Shown: one piece after another, positions 49,500 to 62,300 of the stretch
Layout of the letters: every line of letters starts with the position of its first letter
Numbering within the stretch: position 1 is the stretch's first letter
Origin: Paragordius varius
Lineage: Eukaryota; Nematomorpha
Reading direction: 5' to 3'
Assembly (NCBI GenBank): GCA_964247055.1
Contig: OZ176051.1
Coordinates: 9,486,001 to 9,550,000, forward strand
DNA length: 64,000 bases
The notes under the pieces: model-generated
Database searches by the model: none
Seen by the model: only the letters and a program-made list of their open reading frames with translations
What the model was told of the DNA's origin: nothing
Translations under genes and position numbers: made by a program

Positions 49500-50207
49500 T
49501 TATCTGAAAAGTAGTATTGTTTTCTTCAGGTTCTGTTTCATAATTGTTGTTACTGTTTTTAAATCAAGAATAGTTGTTCCCATAACCATTTTGGTATAGC
49601 AACCGGTTGACATAGCTAATATGTATATTGAGCACATTTCAAGTGTCTGCGTATCCAAAAAGTTCATCGGGATAGTCAGGTTTTCATTGTAATTAATTGT
49701 GTATTGGATAGGTAACATTTTCGTTTTGACTTTAACAATCTTTCGATGATCTTGAAGAGATATAAGCCAAAATTTAATGTACATTTGTTTACCCGACCAT
49801 TCGTCGTTAAAATCAAATAATTTATAATCATGCACTTTCAACATTGAAGAACCTTCAGGCGTTGCGTTAGAGCTCATGCCTTAAAAAATGTAATTAAATT
49901 AATATTTTTGACATAAAATGATAAAATAGATCGTTAACATTATACTTATTGTCAATTCTCCTGCAACAGTGCTTTTGGTTTCGTCTAACAGGGATTCTAA
50001 TTTCAGTAAATAGTCACAATATCCGACATTTGATAGTTCTTTTTCTACCGATCTCAAATATAGCATACCTTGACCAACACACCGTATTTTTTCAAGATGG
50101 GGCATACTTATATCTATTGGCGAGTTGTTTAATTGTTGGATAAATAATTGAAAAATCAAAACATCTGCAGTCAATGATATTGAACTTATATCTATGTATA
50201 TCAATAG

Positions 50208-50241
<34 letters not shown>

Positions 50242-51298
50242 TATGTTAAGAAATTACATCGAAAACTTTAAGAACCCAAGTGGTGTCTGATTAATATCGT
50301 GAAATAATTAAAAGAAATAATTATCGGTCTCAATTTTATAATTAACGCAGGTTCTTTGAAATGAAGGACAGGAGCTTTGGATCAAAATATTTACACACAG
50401 ACCAAAATTATCAGTTATGTTTATATAATACAAAATTTTTGGCACAAAAAGAATTTTAAACAAAATGTAACACATAAACACTATATTACCTTTTCATATT
50501 TTGTATGATGAGTACCTATATGGATTCTTTGTCCCTGCGCTTTAAACTTATATAGTTCAATTATTATTAGGGAAATTATTTTTGCTAAATTAGACCAAAA
50601 TGTTTTTCTATTATATGTTTAGAATATAGAACCAACACTCGTGACAAACAGCTGATATTAATTTAATAAATTTCTTAACCTGGAATTTTTATCGAATAAT
50701 TCCATGTCGGATGATATGACAAAATCAGTAAGGGCAATGTTCCATATTTTTTTAATGGATCCAAGCATTTATATACGATTATTAAAGCTTCAAATGACGG
50801 TTTTTTCATTTCATTTGTGTCTGGATCAAAATATAAAACAAGTTCTGGATATAGGATATGGACATTGATACATTCAACAATGTGAACATTCAAACTACAT
50901 TCCTGTCCATCATATCCCAGATATAATTTTAATTGTGTAAATAAATTTGATTTTGCCAAAATTTGTTTAATAAGAGGGAGCTTTTCCGCAAGTAAAGCAG
51001 AATCCATGATATTTTGATCTTCGTGTAAGCTAAGTTGATTTTCGGAACATGATTGTAAATCCAAATTTTGTATTGGTCTAGTTTCTATCAAATCGCATAA
51101 ATTCTAAAATACCTGGAGTAGTGAATTTTGTAAATTTTTCTTCCAATGTCTCTTTAGATTTGATTTCATTTTGAATAAGAGGGGTGATTTTTTCGTTAAC
51201 CCTTGTTACAGTCCATTTACTCAATAAAATAAAGGCTAACCATGCCACAATGACTAAAATAAAACAAATTATAAAAATGAGAAGTATAAAAGTAGTAT
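49500..51298 (-). CDS. C2: type II membrane protein, exons 2-5
   Basis: Four exons (51113-51298, 50680-51084, 49946-50191, 49500-49879) join in phase 1 with no stop. They cover the single membrane helix (FILLIFIICFILVIVAWLAF), a stalk (KITPLIQNEIKSKETLEEKF) and the whole ectodomain. The ectodomain carries VECINVHILYPELV, a KIRCVGQGMLYL stretch and an NATPEGSS segment near the start of the last exon. Compared with C1, the last exon has an uninterrupted frame (FDFNDEWSGKQMYIKFW), probably the ancestral one. The first exon (53190-53455) is broken, so this copy probably cannot start normally. The short introns, 28 nt (51085-51112) and 66 nt (49880-49945), are kept. Confidence 0.6.
50210..50240. 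repeat. (TA)n microsatellite, unit 4
   Basis: This is the longer counterpart of the TA run at 7219-7240. Confidence 0.85.
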
Positions 51299-51744
51299 CT
51301 ATATTAAATGGATAAGTTGAAACATGTTTAGAACGTAAACGTTTATTTTAAATTTTTTAAATATTTCAACCTATTATTGTTAAAATTATCACAAAAGCTA
51401 TTACTTGTTTTAGCATTTTCCCATTAATGCTTTTTAGAGTTAAGTAATGCCAAAAATATATTTTGCACGATAAAAATTCCTTTGCGCTTAATCTAAGTTG
51501 AGAAACTCTTCTTTTACCAAGCCATTCTAATATTCTTTAAAATTGGAGGTTTTAAAAATTTTATAAATATTTTTTTTGTAAATTGAACCGAATAAGTGTA
51601 TAAAACGCAATAGTAAGTTAATGGATTATTTTGATATTGACGTCGTGTAATCAGTCCTATCAAACTTTGAATAAAGATCTAAAAACTATTCCACAGTTTA
51701 TTATAAGCTTCGAGATATTCATTGATTTATATAAATTTATATTT

Positions 51745-52660
51745 AATAAGAATACCACACCTCCAGGATTAAAACTCCACAAGGTTTATCAGAGCCCTTT
51801 TCAATAAAGCATGTCTACCAAGGCTCATTCACCTTTATTGTTTTAATGATTTGTGTAAATGAGGTAGCCAAGGTCGTTAATGTAAGGTCAGGTTGGCACT
51901 TAATGTGTATGCAGATGACATAATCATTTCTGATTCATTCGCTGAGTTAAAGCGAACGGTAAACAGATGGGTTATTATTATATTATATCAATATCGTCTG
52001 AAAGTAAAAGCAAAATCTGAATTTATTACTTTTGGGGGTCCACAACATGAAATGGAAGTTGATGATAGTTGGGTTTTCAAGGGAAAAAAAGGTGCAAATA
52101 TTTGGGGGCAATGTTAAGTTCATATGGATCGTTGACCGATGATAATAATTTAAGTAAAGAGCAGTTGGGTAAATTGGAAGAAAATTTCAAACGTGTTATG
52201 TGATCGAAATATTGATGTTAGAGTAGGTATACAGTTCAGTTGTTCAAGCCACAATTATGTATAATTCACAGACCGGGGGGGTCGAAAAATCCGAAGAAAG
52301 ACATTTTGACGTCACTAAAATGAAAATGCTCAGAATGATGTGTGGGGTAACAAGAAAGGACAGAATTAGGAATAGATTTATTCGTGAGAGCACAGATGTT
52401 AAACCAATAGTGGAAAATGTCAAAAAATAGGCTATGTTGGTTTGGGCGCATTGAAAGGAGAGATTTTAATTATATTGCAAAAATAAAAGATAGTCATATA
52501 GTTGAAGGATAACAAGGACGTGGGCGGCCTAAAACAAAATAGATCACATTAAAAAGAGAGCTAGAATACGAGCTTAAAGCAAAAGACGCCATAGATAGAG
52601 TTCTATGGCGGAACCGGTAGTATAACATGACCGTCACGAGTAAAAACATGTAATGTAATT
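51745..52660 (+). pseudogene. LINE reverse transcriptase fragment, gypsy-free copy
   Basis: This is the uninterrupted relative of 8725-8902 plus 13496-14222. It contains NVYADDIIISDSFAELKRT, so the catalytic YADD is visible here, followed by FITFGGPQHEMEV and the C-terminal RRFIRES-type region in broken frames. It is the empty site of the gypsy insertion. Confidence 0.75.
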
Positions 52661-52705
52661 ATTAAATATATATTGACTCACCGTAGAAACATTATATTTT
52701 TATAT

Positions 52706-52800
52706 TCCACCAGTCGCGGAACTATAAATTTTGCCCCCCCCCCCCTCACCCCAAAAAATCGTTTCCAGTTATTTTTTCACATGGCGCATCATTTAGATTC
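52706..52800 (+). mobile_element. DNA-transposon terminus, unit 4
   Basis: This is the counterpart of 14261-14350, with CAGTCGCGGAACTATAAATT and a slightly shorter C run. Confidence 0.4.
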
Positions 52801-53189
52801 GTAAAGAAATATTATATTTAAAAATGATAATATTTACATGACTTGGCATCCTGAGTCTAAATTGCGCTCCCGGGATTTTTATATATAATAGATATCCACC
52901 CGCCCTCCCTTTTAAAGGTTTAAAATAATTAAATAATCTATTAAGATGTATTAATTGGAAGACATGTTTTAACATTTCGTTTTCCGTGAGCAAATTTTCT
53001 AATTTATCTTTTTTATCCATTTGATCCGCCATCCATGTTATTTTTAAAAGCCCAGATTTAATGTTTTTTATAATAGGTTTTCGAAAAACAAAGATTTTCT
53101 GAAAAAGGATTTCTTTTAATAAGACCTGGGGGACGATGTAAATTAAACGATATCAGAATTCGTTTTTCTTTATTTGATAACTATATATT

Positions 53190-53455
53190 TATATAATTAC
53201 CCATAATTCTTTAAAATCAAACAGCTTAAACCACGTTCCACATTAGTATGACTCACACTATGCATATCATCTTTACCTTTTTTGCTAATCACTATCGTTT
53301 TCTAATTTGAGCTGGAGCTAGCATGAGGATTCAATAGTATGACTCGAACTATCCATATTATCTATACCATTACTGATATCAACTGTTTTTTGTTTCACGT
53401 GTGAGCTAGCATCAAAGGACACATTTGTCAAAATGGGTTTTAAGAAATCTGTCAT
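53190..53455 (-). pseudogene. C2 first exon, broken
   Basis: It starts MTDFLKPILTNVSFDASSH like C1 exon 1. A net 5-nt loss after HTIE gives an early stop, and the donor site has also changed. Upstream of it (53460-53620) I see nothing recognisable except sequence shared with unit 1. Confidence 0.65.
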
Positions 53456-53625
53456 TATTTTTATTTTTAATGCTTATTTTTCCTTCGCTCATTTTTGTTT
53501 TTACTCTTCACCCTAGTTTGGCACTAAGATACAAAAAACATTAAGAATTAAATATTTTGTAAGAAAATTTTTTACAACTGGCGATTATTGTGAAAACATG
53601 ATGCGAATCCTTAAAATCTTTTAGT

Positions 53626-53665
53626 TCAGGGGTCGGCAACCTTTTCTTTTGTGCGGCCCCAAGAA
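53626..53665 (+). mobile_element. hAT-like terminal sequence, unit 4
   Basis: CAGGGGTCGGCAACCTTTTC, as at 15210. The segment to 54646 matches unit 1 and holds no supportable gene. Confidence 0.45.
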
Positions 53666-54650
53666 TACCATAATAAACCATGATGTTGTCGCTAATATGG
53701 GCATAATTATATACTATTTTACTATGAAGACTTATATCTTAATTCATGTGGACAGCTTGTTTGGTAAAGCTTTCTCTATTTCGCTCGTCTGTATGCTCAC
53801 ATATTCGTTTTTCATATAAACACATTGTCAACATATGCGCCAATACGGGCCTACCTAGGAATAGCAGCGGGAAAAGTTCTTAAATACAAACTAATTGCTA
53901 AAAGCTTTTTCTTCGGAATTCGGATAAAAAAAATTTTACAGCTGTTTAGTCAGAATGATAAAATATTTTTTATGGTGATATGGCTTTTTGAAATTATAAT
54001 AAAAATGCTTCGAACCGGTCCCAAAAAAGTGGAACTAGAATCGGGCTCCAATAACGGAGCATGAATCGGTTCCTAAAAGAAACCAGGTTCCGATTCAAAG
54101 GCTTGATAAATATTTCTAAATGTAATTGCATGGAATATGAATTTATATTTGAGAATGGCCCGCTAAAAAAATTGATCTCTGTTTTATTGTGTGGTGAAAG
54201 TTTATCGAAAATTTTATATTTTATAACAAAAAATAATTTAAAATAACATGCATCAAAGGATAAAAACATTATAAAAATGATGCATATCAATGTATACCTA
54301 CTAATAAAAGTTGGCCAATTCACTTCACAGTAAAGTATGTGAAATAACAATCTATAAAATTTAATGAATATCATTCACAATGTGTGCATTGAAACATTTT
54401 TAAAATTATTGTTATTTCTCATATGAATTGGACACATTAATGTGAGTTGGCCTGCATTAAAATGCATATTGCATAATCAAAATAAATTAGATTATTAGAG
54501 AACATTGTTATAATGAATGTTTATCTTTTTCCCCTCCTTTATTTATTCACTATTAGATTGCCAGAAATTAATAATGGATCAACACTAAAATTTGATGGAT
54601 AGTAAAAAATGCATTTTTTGCTCTTTCTTCCTTTGACTCAATAATATTAA

Positions 54651-55231
54651 CACTTGGATACAACATACTCATTTTAGTCCTTCGATTCAAATTGGGATAG
54701 TTGGATACCCCAGGCCTGTTTAATATCAAATACTTTAAAAAGTATGGAAGCAATCTAAACCATGGCAAAATTTTGCACTTATATAACATTAATAATCCGA
54801 CATATATAAAAAATTTTATTCAAATTTACTTGATATTACCTATTTTGAGCTAAAACTGAAAGGTAAAAATTTAGTCAACGTGACATGTGTCAAATTGTAA
54901 AATTAAAAAATAATACAAAATAAACCGCTTTTTCTATTTCACTTAAAGATAGATGTAATTTATATAAAAAATAAGCTTTGGTTTTACCCTTAAAATTAAA
55001 TGAAGACGATATTTTGCAAAATTTTTATAAAATAAAAATGGCGTCGAAGTAGTTTGAGATGGAACTTTTTTTTCAAAACAAAATTTTATCAAGATATTTT
55101 GGCATATTTATATAATATTTATTAGGATAGAAGCATAAATTCAAATTGGGACCGTTTCCTTCAGTAGTTTTTAAAAATTTTAATTTAAATTTAGTTTGGG
55201 GTATTTAAATACCCCAATTTGAATCGAAGTG
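54651..55231. mobile_element. TTAA-flanked MITE (piggyBac-like)
   Basis: The element starts CACTTGGATAC and ends GAATCGAAGTG. Near both ends is an inverted CTTCGATTCAAATTGGG and, further in, TACCCC. TTAA is present on both sides, while unit 1 (near 16230) has one TTAA and no insert. TTAA target duplication is the mark of piggyBac-type transposition. It encodes nothing recognisable. Confidence 0.8.
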
Positions 55232-55607
55232 TTAAAATTTACATGCCCATTTCCTCACAAAAATTAAATATGTAAATTGTCTTTCATTACATCAAAAAAC
55301 AAAATATATTTTTACGCTATATGAATATATTATTGCAAATGAGATTTTATTTGTAATTATTTTAATTTAACAGAGGCAAAAAAATTACATCTGTCAAAAT
55401 TATGTGAATCTTCATGAAACTATAATTTTTAATAACAAAATTAGGAATTTACATGAGCTTCATTTGGTGTCAATCTATACTCATTTATTTATTTTTAAAC
55501 TATTTTCATTTTTTTAAGTGTTAACTGAAGAGAATTTAAAGGTGTTTATTAATTATAAATTTATAATTAAACCGCTTATTGAGATAGTGAAAAAATGCAT
55601 TTTTTCG

Positions 55608-55990
55608 CTAAAACGGCAAAAATGGGGATCAAAAAATAATTGTTTGTGAATAAAAGTTAAAATCTTTGAGATAATGGACATTGAAATGATAAATGGGGTT
55701 AAATTCTGAAAAAAAATTATTTAAATTTTCTTACGATTTGCATAAAAATTGTTTATCGCTTATAAGCTTGAATAAAATATTAAACAAGAGGGAAACTCAA
55801 CTAAATTTTATTGTTTATGTGTATCATAAGCCTAATCCTAAACTTCAAAACTTAAAATTAGAACTATTTGCAACCAAACAGGGTAGTTTAAACCCAACGA
55901 AACATGTTTTAGCTAAGTTCAATGCTATTTAAATAAATTACCTAATCGAACAACTTCCCAAACAACTAGAAAATGAAATAGCTTTAAATT
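55608..55990 (-). pseudogene. F5: short F-family fragment
   Basis: It matches the upstream part of F2 and F4 (near 17730-18060 and 36240-36610), including the hydrophobic exon and the AAACCC...CCCAACG region, but has more stops. It ends abruptly at 55608 in the E block and at about 55990 next to the 3' end of the chitin synthase gene, so it is a breakpoint scar. Confidence 0.5.
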
Positions 55991-56301
55991 AATTAATGTT
56001 AAAATAAATTAGTGTGCATTGTATTGACAAAAATTAGTCTTATGCGTGGACCAAATATGTATTATGCCTATAAGTATATCTTATGCGCTAACCTCCGCAT
56101 TTGAATTAAAAATAAGTTCCGTGAAATTTGTGTTGATCACCCTTAGAGTATATAATAAGTTAGTATAATTGATCGGTAAAAAAATATTTATTGTTATGAT
56201 TCAACATAAAGGGAGTTTTTCTTGATTTGAGATTATTTAAAATTATTGCGTTAGGTTCATATACAAATATATATGTCACATTATTTTTTTGTGAACTTAA
56301 A

Positions 56302-59300
56302 CTATAAACATTTCCCCGACAAATTGTAATATAATGTAGCCACGTATCGTAGGCCAATCACTATAATAAAATATCCAGATATTGTAGACATGATTGGATC
56401 AAAATTGATTAATTTTCCAATGTTTGCATTGACGATATCATAACGTATCTCAGACATGGCAACACTGGTTACTATTATTGTACTTACACTAAGAATCACC
56501 ATACAAAACTATGAAAAAAATATATACAATCGTTGATTAAAGTTTTATTTCCTTTTAAAGTAAAAATTGAAATTATACGGACAAAACGTGAAAACATAAA
56601 GAAAAATATTTTTCTTTTACAAGACTGTGGTGTATTTTATAACTTTGATTTTTTTAATTGATGTTTGATAAACAATCAATAATATATTTTTCGATTGTAA
56701 TCAAATGATTTAATCAGGAAAAATTAGGATTAAAAAGTTTGGTTGCCTTTTGAAAAAAAAATATTTGTCTTTATGTTTTTTCGTTTTGTCTGTATAATTT
56801 TTATTTTTACTAACACACTTACCCTATTTCTCAATTGATCCAACGAGGATTTTAATGTTAAGTAATAGTTTTCGGGAGTGAGATTTTGTTTAAGCTTCTC
56901 TATCCAGAATGCTTTTTCTGCTAAACTAATCGTAACATTTTCAAATTTTTCTAGATTGAGTTGTGAGATCCATGTATTTTCCGACCACTCTGGAGGAGTA
57001 GCAGTAGTATATTTTTCATCTATTTTTTAAGTAATTAATAACACAGCATGCAGTGATTTAAACACTCAATGGCGTTTTATCAAATTTTATAAATTCCTTA
57101 TGCCATATTCATTCACACAAGTATATAAACATGATACTGCCGAATAAAAATATTTAAAAGGGCTGTGAAGAGCCATATTATTATTAACAATTATGTTAAT
57201 AATTTTATACAAATATGAGACACATTGCTGGTGGCCTATACCCTAAAAAGCGTAGGCAACTTACATTTAAAAAAGGTGAACTTAAAACAATATTATTAAA
57301 TAAAATAGACTATGTGTCATTTAAATAAAAGACTAATTTTAATTACAAAACTATTAGGATTATGCTTAAGAAAAGCGATATGTGTGCTGGTGTCAATGCA
57401 AATCGGTTGAAATCTTTAATTGATATAACAACCATTCATTCATAAGTAAAATAAAGCTAACTAAAATTCAACAATATACGTTATAGAAAAATAAAATAAT
57501 TGTTGCAAAAAAGTGGTATGCTAACGGGAACCTTAACACCAATTAAATAAAATATATTTTCTTGAATTACACGTATAATAAATAGCTATTTAACCTGATA
57601 TAAGCAGCCATGATTAATGGCGATCTACACTTAAATAAATTACTTAATAGAGCGTTTGCATATAAATGTGTCTTTAACACTTTAAGTTGGCCTCGAACAT
57701 TTTAAGAGCGTTCTGTATTTGAATTTGGTCCTTAAACTTTTTAATTTTGCTTATAACCATAATTTTTGCATTTCATTATTTTTAACCGAATAGTTTTATT
57801 GCTAATACGTGTTTTGGCAGAGACATATCAAATTTCTAATATAACAATATTTTAAATTTATTTATATTTCAACTAAAATTAATAAGGGCAAAAATTTTTA
57901 TGTTTTTTAAGCTATAATACCTTATTATTTTAAAATAACTTTTGAAAATAATGCAACTGTTTTTGAATGAACAAAGTTTATATTGAAATAATATGAAAAT
58001 GTATGGCTCATAGTTGGATGTTAAAATTTGGGAACAAAATGATATGCTTAGGGACCAATTAGAAGTCTTATTGGACCAAGTGAAGTGTTAAAGAACACTC
58101 TTAAATCACAAATAATATATATCGTAATTAAAAGTTTAAAGCATAATCTAAAATCAATATATCTATAGATATATACTTTTAGGGGTTCCAGTTATTGTCG
58201 TTGCATTCTAAAACATAATTAACATATTAAAAAAAATTGTTGCCTGATAAATAAGAAATATATGAATTCTGAGCGTTAAATAATATATAACCCATAAGGG
58301 CAAGTCAAACAAAACAAAACGGAAGTTTTTTAGGTAGTTTTGATAAATGATTTAGCTCTAAATTATTTATATATTTTTTTATGATTACACTGCTCAACAA
58401 GGTTTTGCACCACCCCATTATTTTTGCATTTTCTAATACCTAATGGCATGGAAAGGCCAAAACAAAAAAGAAAATTGAGGCCACCAATAGGATTTTTCCA
58501 AAATTTAATTTTTAAATTTGTATTTAATTCAAAAATAACAATCATTCCTCGTGCACATATGTTTAAATAATCAAACGAGCAAGTCGATACAAGTAATATT
58601 CCATGCATGAATAACAAAATTCTAGGCATCAAATAAGATACTAAACAAGCTAAGAGCCAAAGTATTAAAAATCTAAAAGAGGCTTATGTATAGTGTGATA
58701 GATCCGGGCGGCTGCACAAGCTCTGCATATCCCCCAAGCGATCCTATAATTATGCCAGATGTGGCAAAGATAACAATAAGTAATCGTAAAGTCCGATAAG
58801 AGAGACTTGCAAGCAAAATCCAGGCAAATTGACATGTAAAATTAACCAATTCACAGAATAAAGTTAGATAAATTCTACAATTAAATTGAATATAAATTAG
58901 GTAAATACAAATGGTCCAATCCCATAACAGTAAATTCTACTAAAAGTGGCTACACAACATCCATCTGAAATTCAAAATACAAAACAACCAATAATTTTTT
59001 AAAAAATAAGGTATATCCACTAGGTATAAATAAAGGATTTTTTATAAGAACCAACTCAAGAGAAAAAGTCTAATAAGTACTCAAAAGAACGAAAACTAAC
59101 AAAAAAATATAGCCTTTCTGAAAGCCGAAGGTTTAAACCATAGAATGCCTTTTTTAGTATTTATTTATAAAAATTTATATGTGTTAAAAATTCACTTGAA
59201 AAAAAAGACTAAATTTTGACGTTTAAGTCCGTACTATTTTTTTCTCTCTGATATTTAAATGACATATTTATAATCAAAAGATAGAGTTTAAAACGCTTTA

Positions 59301-62300
59301 TTAAATAATATTAAGTTTATAATATAATAACATTTTATTATAAAGTTATATTTAATTTTCTCTCGATTTTCTCTTGTTTTTGAAAAATTGAAAAACCTAT
59401 AAAATTTCATAATTCTGATTGGCAGGATCAAAAATTTTTTTAAATTCGGTTTTAAAACACTAAAATTAGTCATAATTTAAAAAGTTTGAGTGGTGGTGCT
59501 TAAAAATGTCCAAATTTGTCGACTAGTGTTATAAGGGTATCTGATATGAGTTATTACAATATGCATCTTAATGGTTGCTTATTTTACACTATAGTAGGGC
59601 AATTTGCAACACATGAGTTGGAAACAAAAAAGAAATAATTGTTTATTGCGCATTTTTACAGTTTTGCAAATTGCCCTACTAAAGTGTGAAATAAGCAACC
59701 ATTAAAATGCATACTGTAATCCAATTACAACATAATACCTATAAAACAAAATTATCGTGCTAAATTTAGTTTCTTTACCATTTGGTAAAGTTTATGCTAG
59801 AAAAAATAATTTTGATATCAAAATTGATTGGTATTTAGCAATTTTTATTTAACATTTAGCCGTTTACGATTTTTGGAAAAAATGTATAAATTTAATATGT
59901 AACCTTTTCTTGTCTATAATAATATAAAATAATTGTAACATTTTTTGTAAAAATATTATGTAAAGAACTGTTAAGGTGATTATATACCATTGAAGAAATC
60001 GATTGGTTGAATTCGTTCTTTATTTAATTAAAATTTTGTATTTGACTGGTTTTAAAAATGAATGATTGCATTCATAAGCTTATCGCAACATTTTAGGATT
60101 ATTTGTAATCCAAACACTAATTAATGATAATTTTACCTCAAAAATTAAAAGTTTAACACTTTAATACGGGACATCCCTTTTTTCATTTTTTATTTCAAAA
60201 CGATTACTAATTAAGGATAGTGTTCTTTACACATCCTCGCTCTTACAGGCGTTGGATGCAATTTTTTAAAATCAATAATTTTCTAATATTATGTTAGTTG
60301 ATTTTTAGCCGTTGTCTTCCATGCCCCACCATTAGTACTTGTTTCTAACCCTTTCAGCCGTTAATATTTACAATTATTCATTTCTATTTCATTTTCTTTT
60401 CATCCTATTTTATTTTTCACTATTTTAACGTCATTTATCCGGATACATTGTGGCCATTTAATCGCAAAAACATAAAGCCTGCGAACTAGCTGTCGAGCCG
60501 ATGCCCATATGTGATACAGCCTGCTTAAAAGCACTTAAAATACATTTACCCTATTATCATAAAAATTTTCTTGAACCTAATGTCTTAGATTTCAAAAATT
60601 GTAAGGCTATATTACCTAATATAAGATTAAGAGAAATTTAAATATACCTCACGCGTCCCCCAAAACACATGATTGATGTTTAAATAAGCATAGAGGGGAA
60701 GGCTAATAAAGGTTGATGGGGCCAAAAGAATGTAAACCGGTGCTAAAAACAAAAAATGGGCCTCTTTTCTGTTGTAAAAGGCAGCTGTAACAAAAATTAG
60801 TATTAGGCCCCCTAGCAGTAACCAATCAGTAATAAATTGCTTTGTTCCACCTTGAGCATGGGATGTGTTGAAAATTGGAATGCATATTATCGTATAAAGG
60901 TATGAGGCCATTATAAAAGCATAGAACCAAGCCACTAATTCCGCATAATACATCTATCGAATAATGTAAAATATTTGTTATGATTTCTCTGTAAAAGTGC
61001 TAATTACATATTTTAATGTTCTTAATATTTTGTAACTTTCTAAATCAGGGTTGGCCAGCACGCTGCCGTTCATAGTATGTGCGCCCCACAAATCGAAAAA
61101 ATATCAAATAAATGTGCAAATCTTGGTAAAATTTATATTTCATTACATGACTACAATCCAAAACGATGCAAAAATTTGTTGAAAAATGGTAGCATTATTT
61201 GCGACCATTTTAAAAACTATGTTTGAAATTTGAAAGAATTAATTGAATGTCCCCTTTTGTGACACTCCTGATCTAATTGAAAATATTTTGTAGAAAAAAT
61301 TATTTTACGAACCTGAATTTTTATCGACATTTTCAGACATATTGCGACATTCGTTAGAATTGGAATCACCAATGTGGCAATCGCGATCCCCATATTAATA
61401 TTAAATACAATTATTAGCGCATGTGTTAGGATTAAAAACATAATTGATGGACAACATAAATGATGAACGATGGTAAAAATCTAAAAGGTATAACATGCAT
61501 GAACTAAAAATATGGTGAATGGAAAAATAACCCATTATATTTGATAACTTGTTAATTTTTATCGTATGCTTAAAATATTGTTAATAAATGATTTGAAAAC
61601 ATTCAAATTATTTAACATTAATCCCATTTAAACAAAAAGCAGCTAATCTAGCCCATTTTTTAACGCTAGAATGCTAGAATTGAAAAGCCATGTCAAGGTC
61701 GAATAGATTTAATCCGGCCAAATCTCTTTTTTCTTGTTTAATTAAAAAAGGAACCAAACATATTATTGAAAAAAAATAGCTTTTATTTCGGTTAAAGTTA
61801 TTTGAAAGCTGTCTTAATCGTATAATATTTAATCTGGAAATTTTTAAATATTTAATTCATTATTCAATTACATAAAATAAAAAACTGTAAGTGTTATAAA
61901 AAAAATTTAAAGGTTATGAATCATTCTAAATACATTCTTAGTCATTAGGTGTCAATATTATCAGCAAATAAATGTTTTATATCGAAATCGTTAGGATTAC
62001 CTATTTTATATTAAAAATATATGATGTAGTATAATAAATAAACCAAAATCAAGGTTTACTTATAATAAAATTCAATAACAATAAAGAAATAGTAAATTTT
62101 AGATTTTTATGACATATGCCATTAATAAGTATTTGTTTTACAGGTGATATATAAATATATAATGGATTTTTTGAACCGTTTCTTTCAGAAGCTAGTCAGG
62201 AATGAGTTCAGACTCACTCCTAATCATATTGACAAAAATTTCAATCATATCAATAATTGTACCTGGTATAAAACACACATAAAAGTGATATTGTGGTTTG

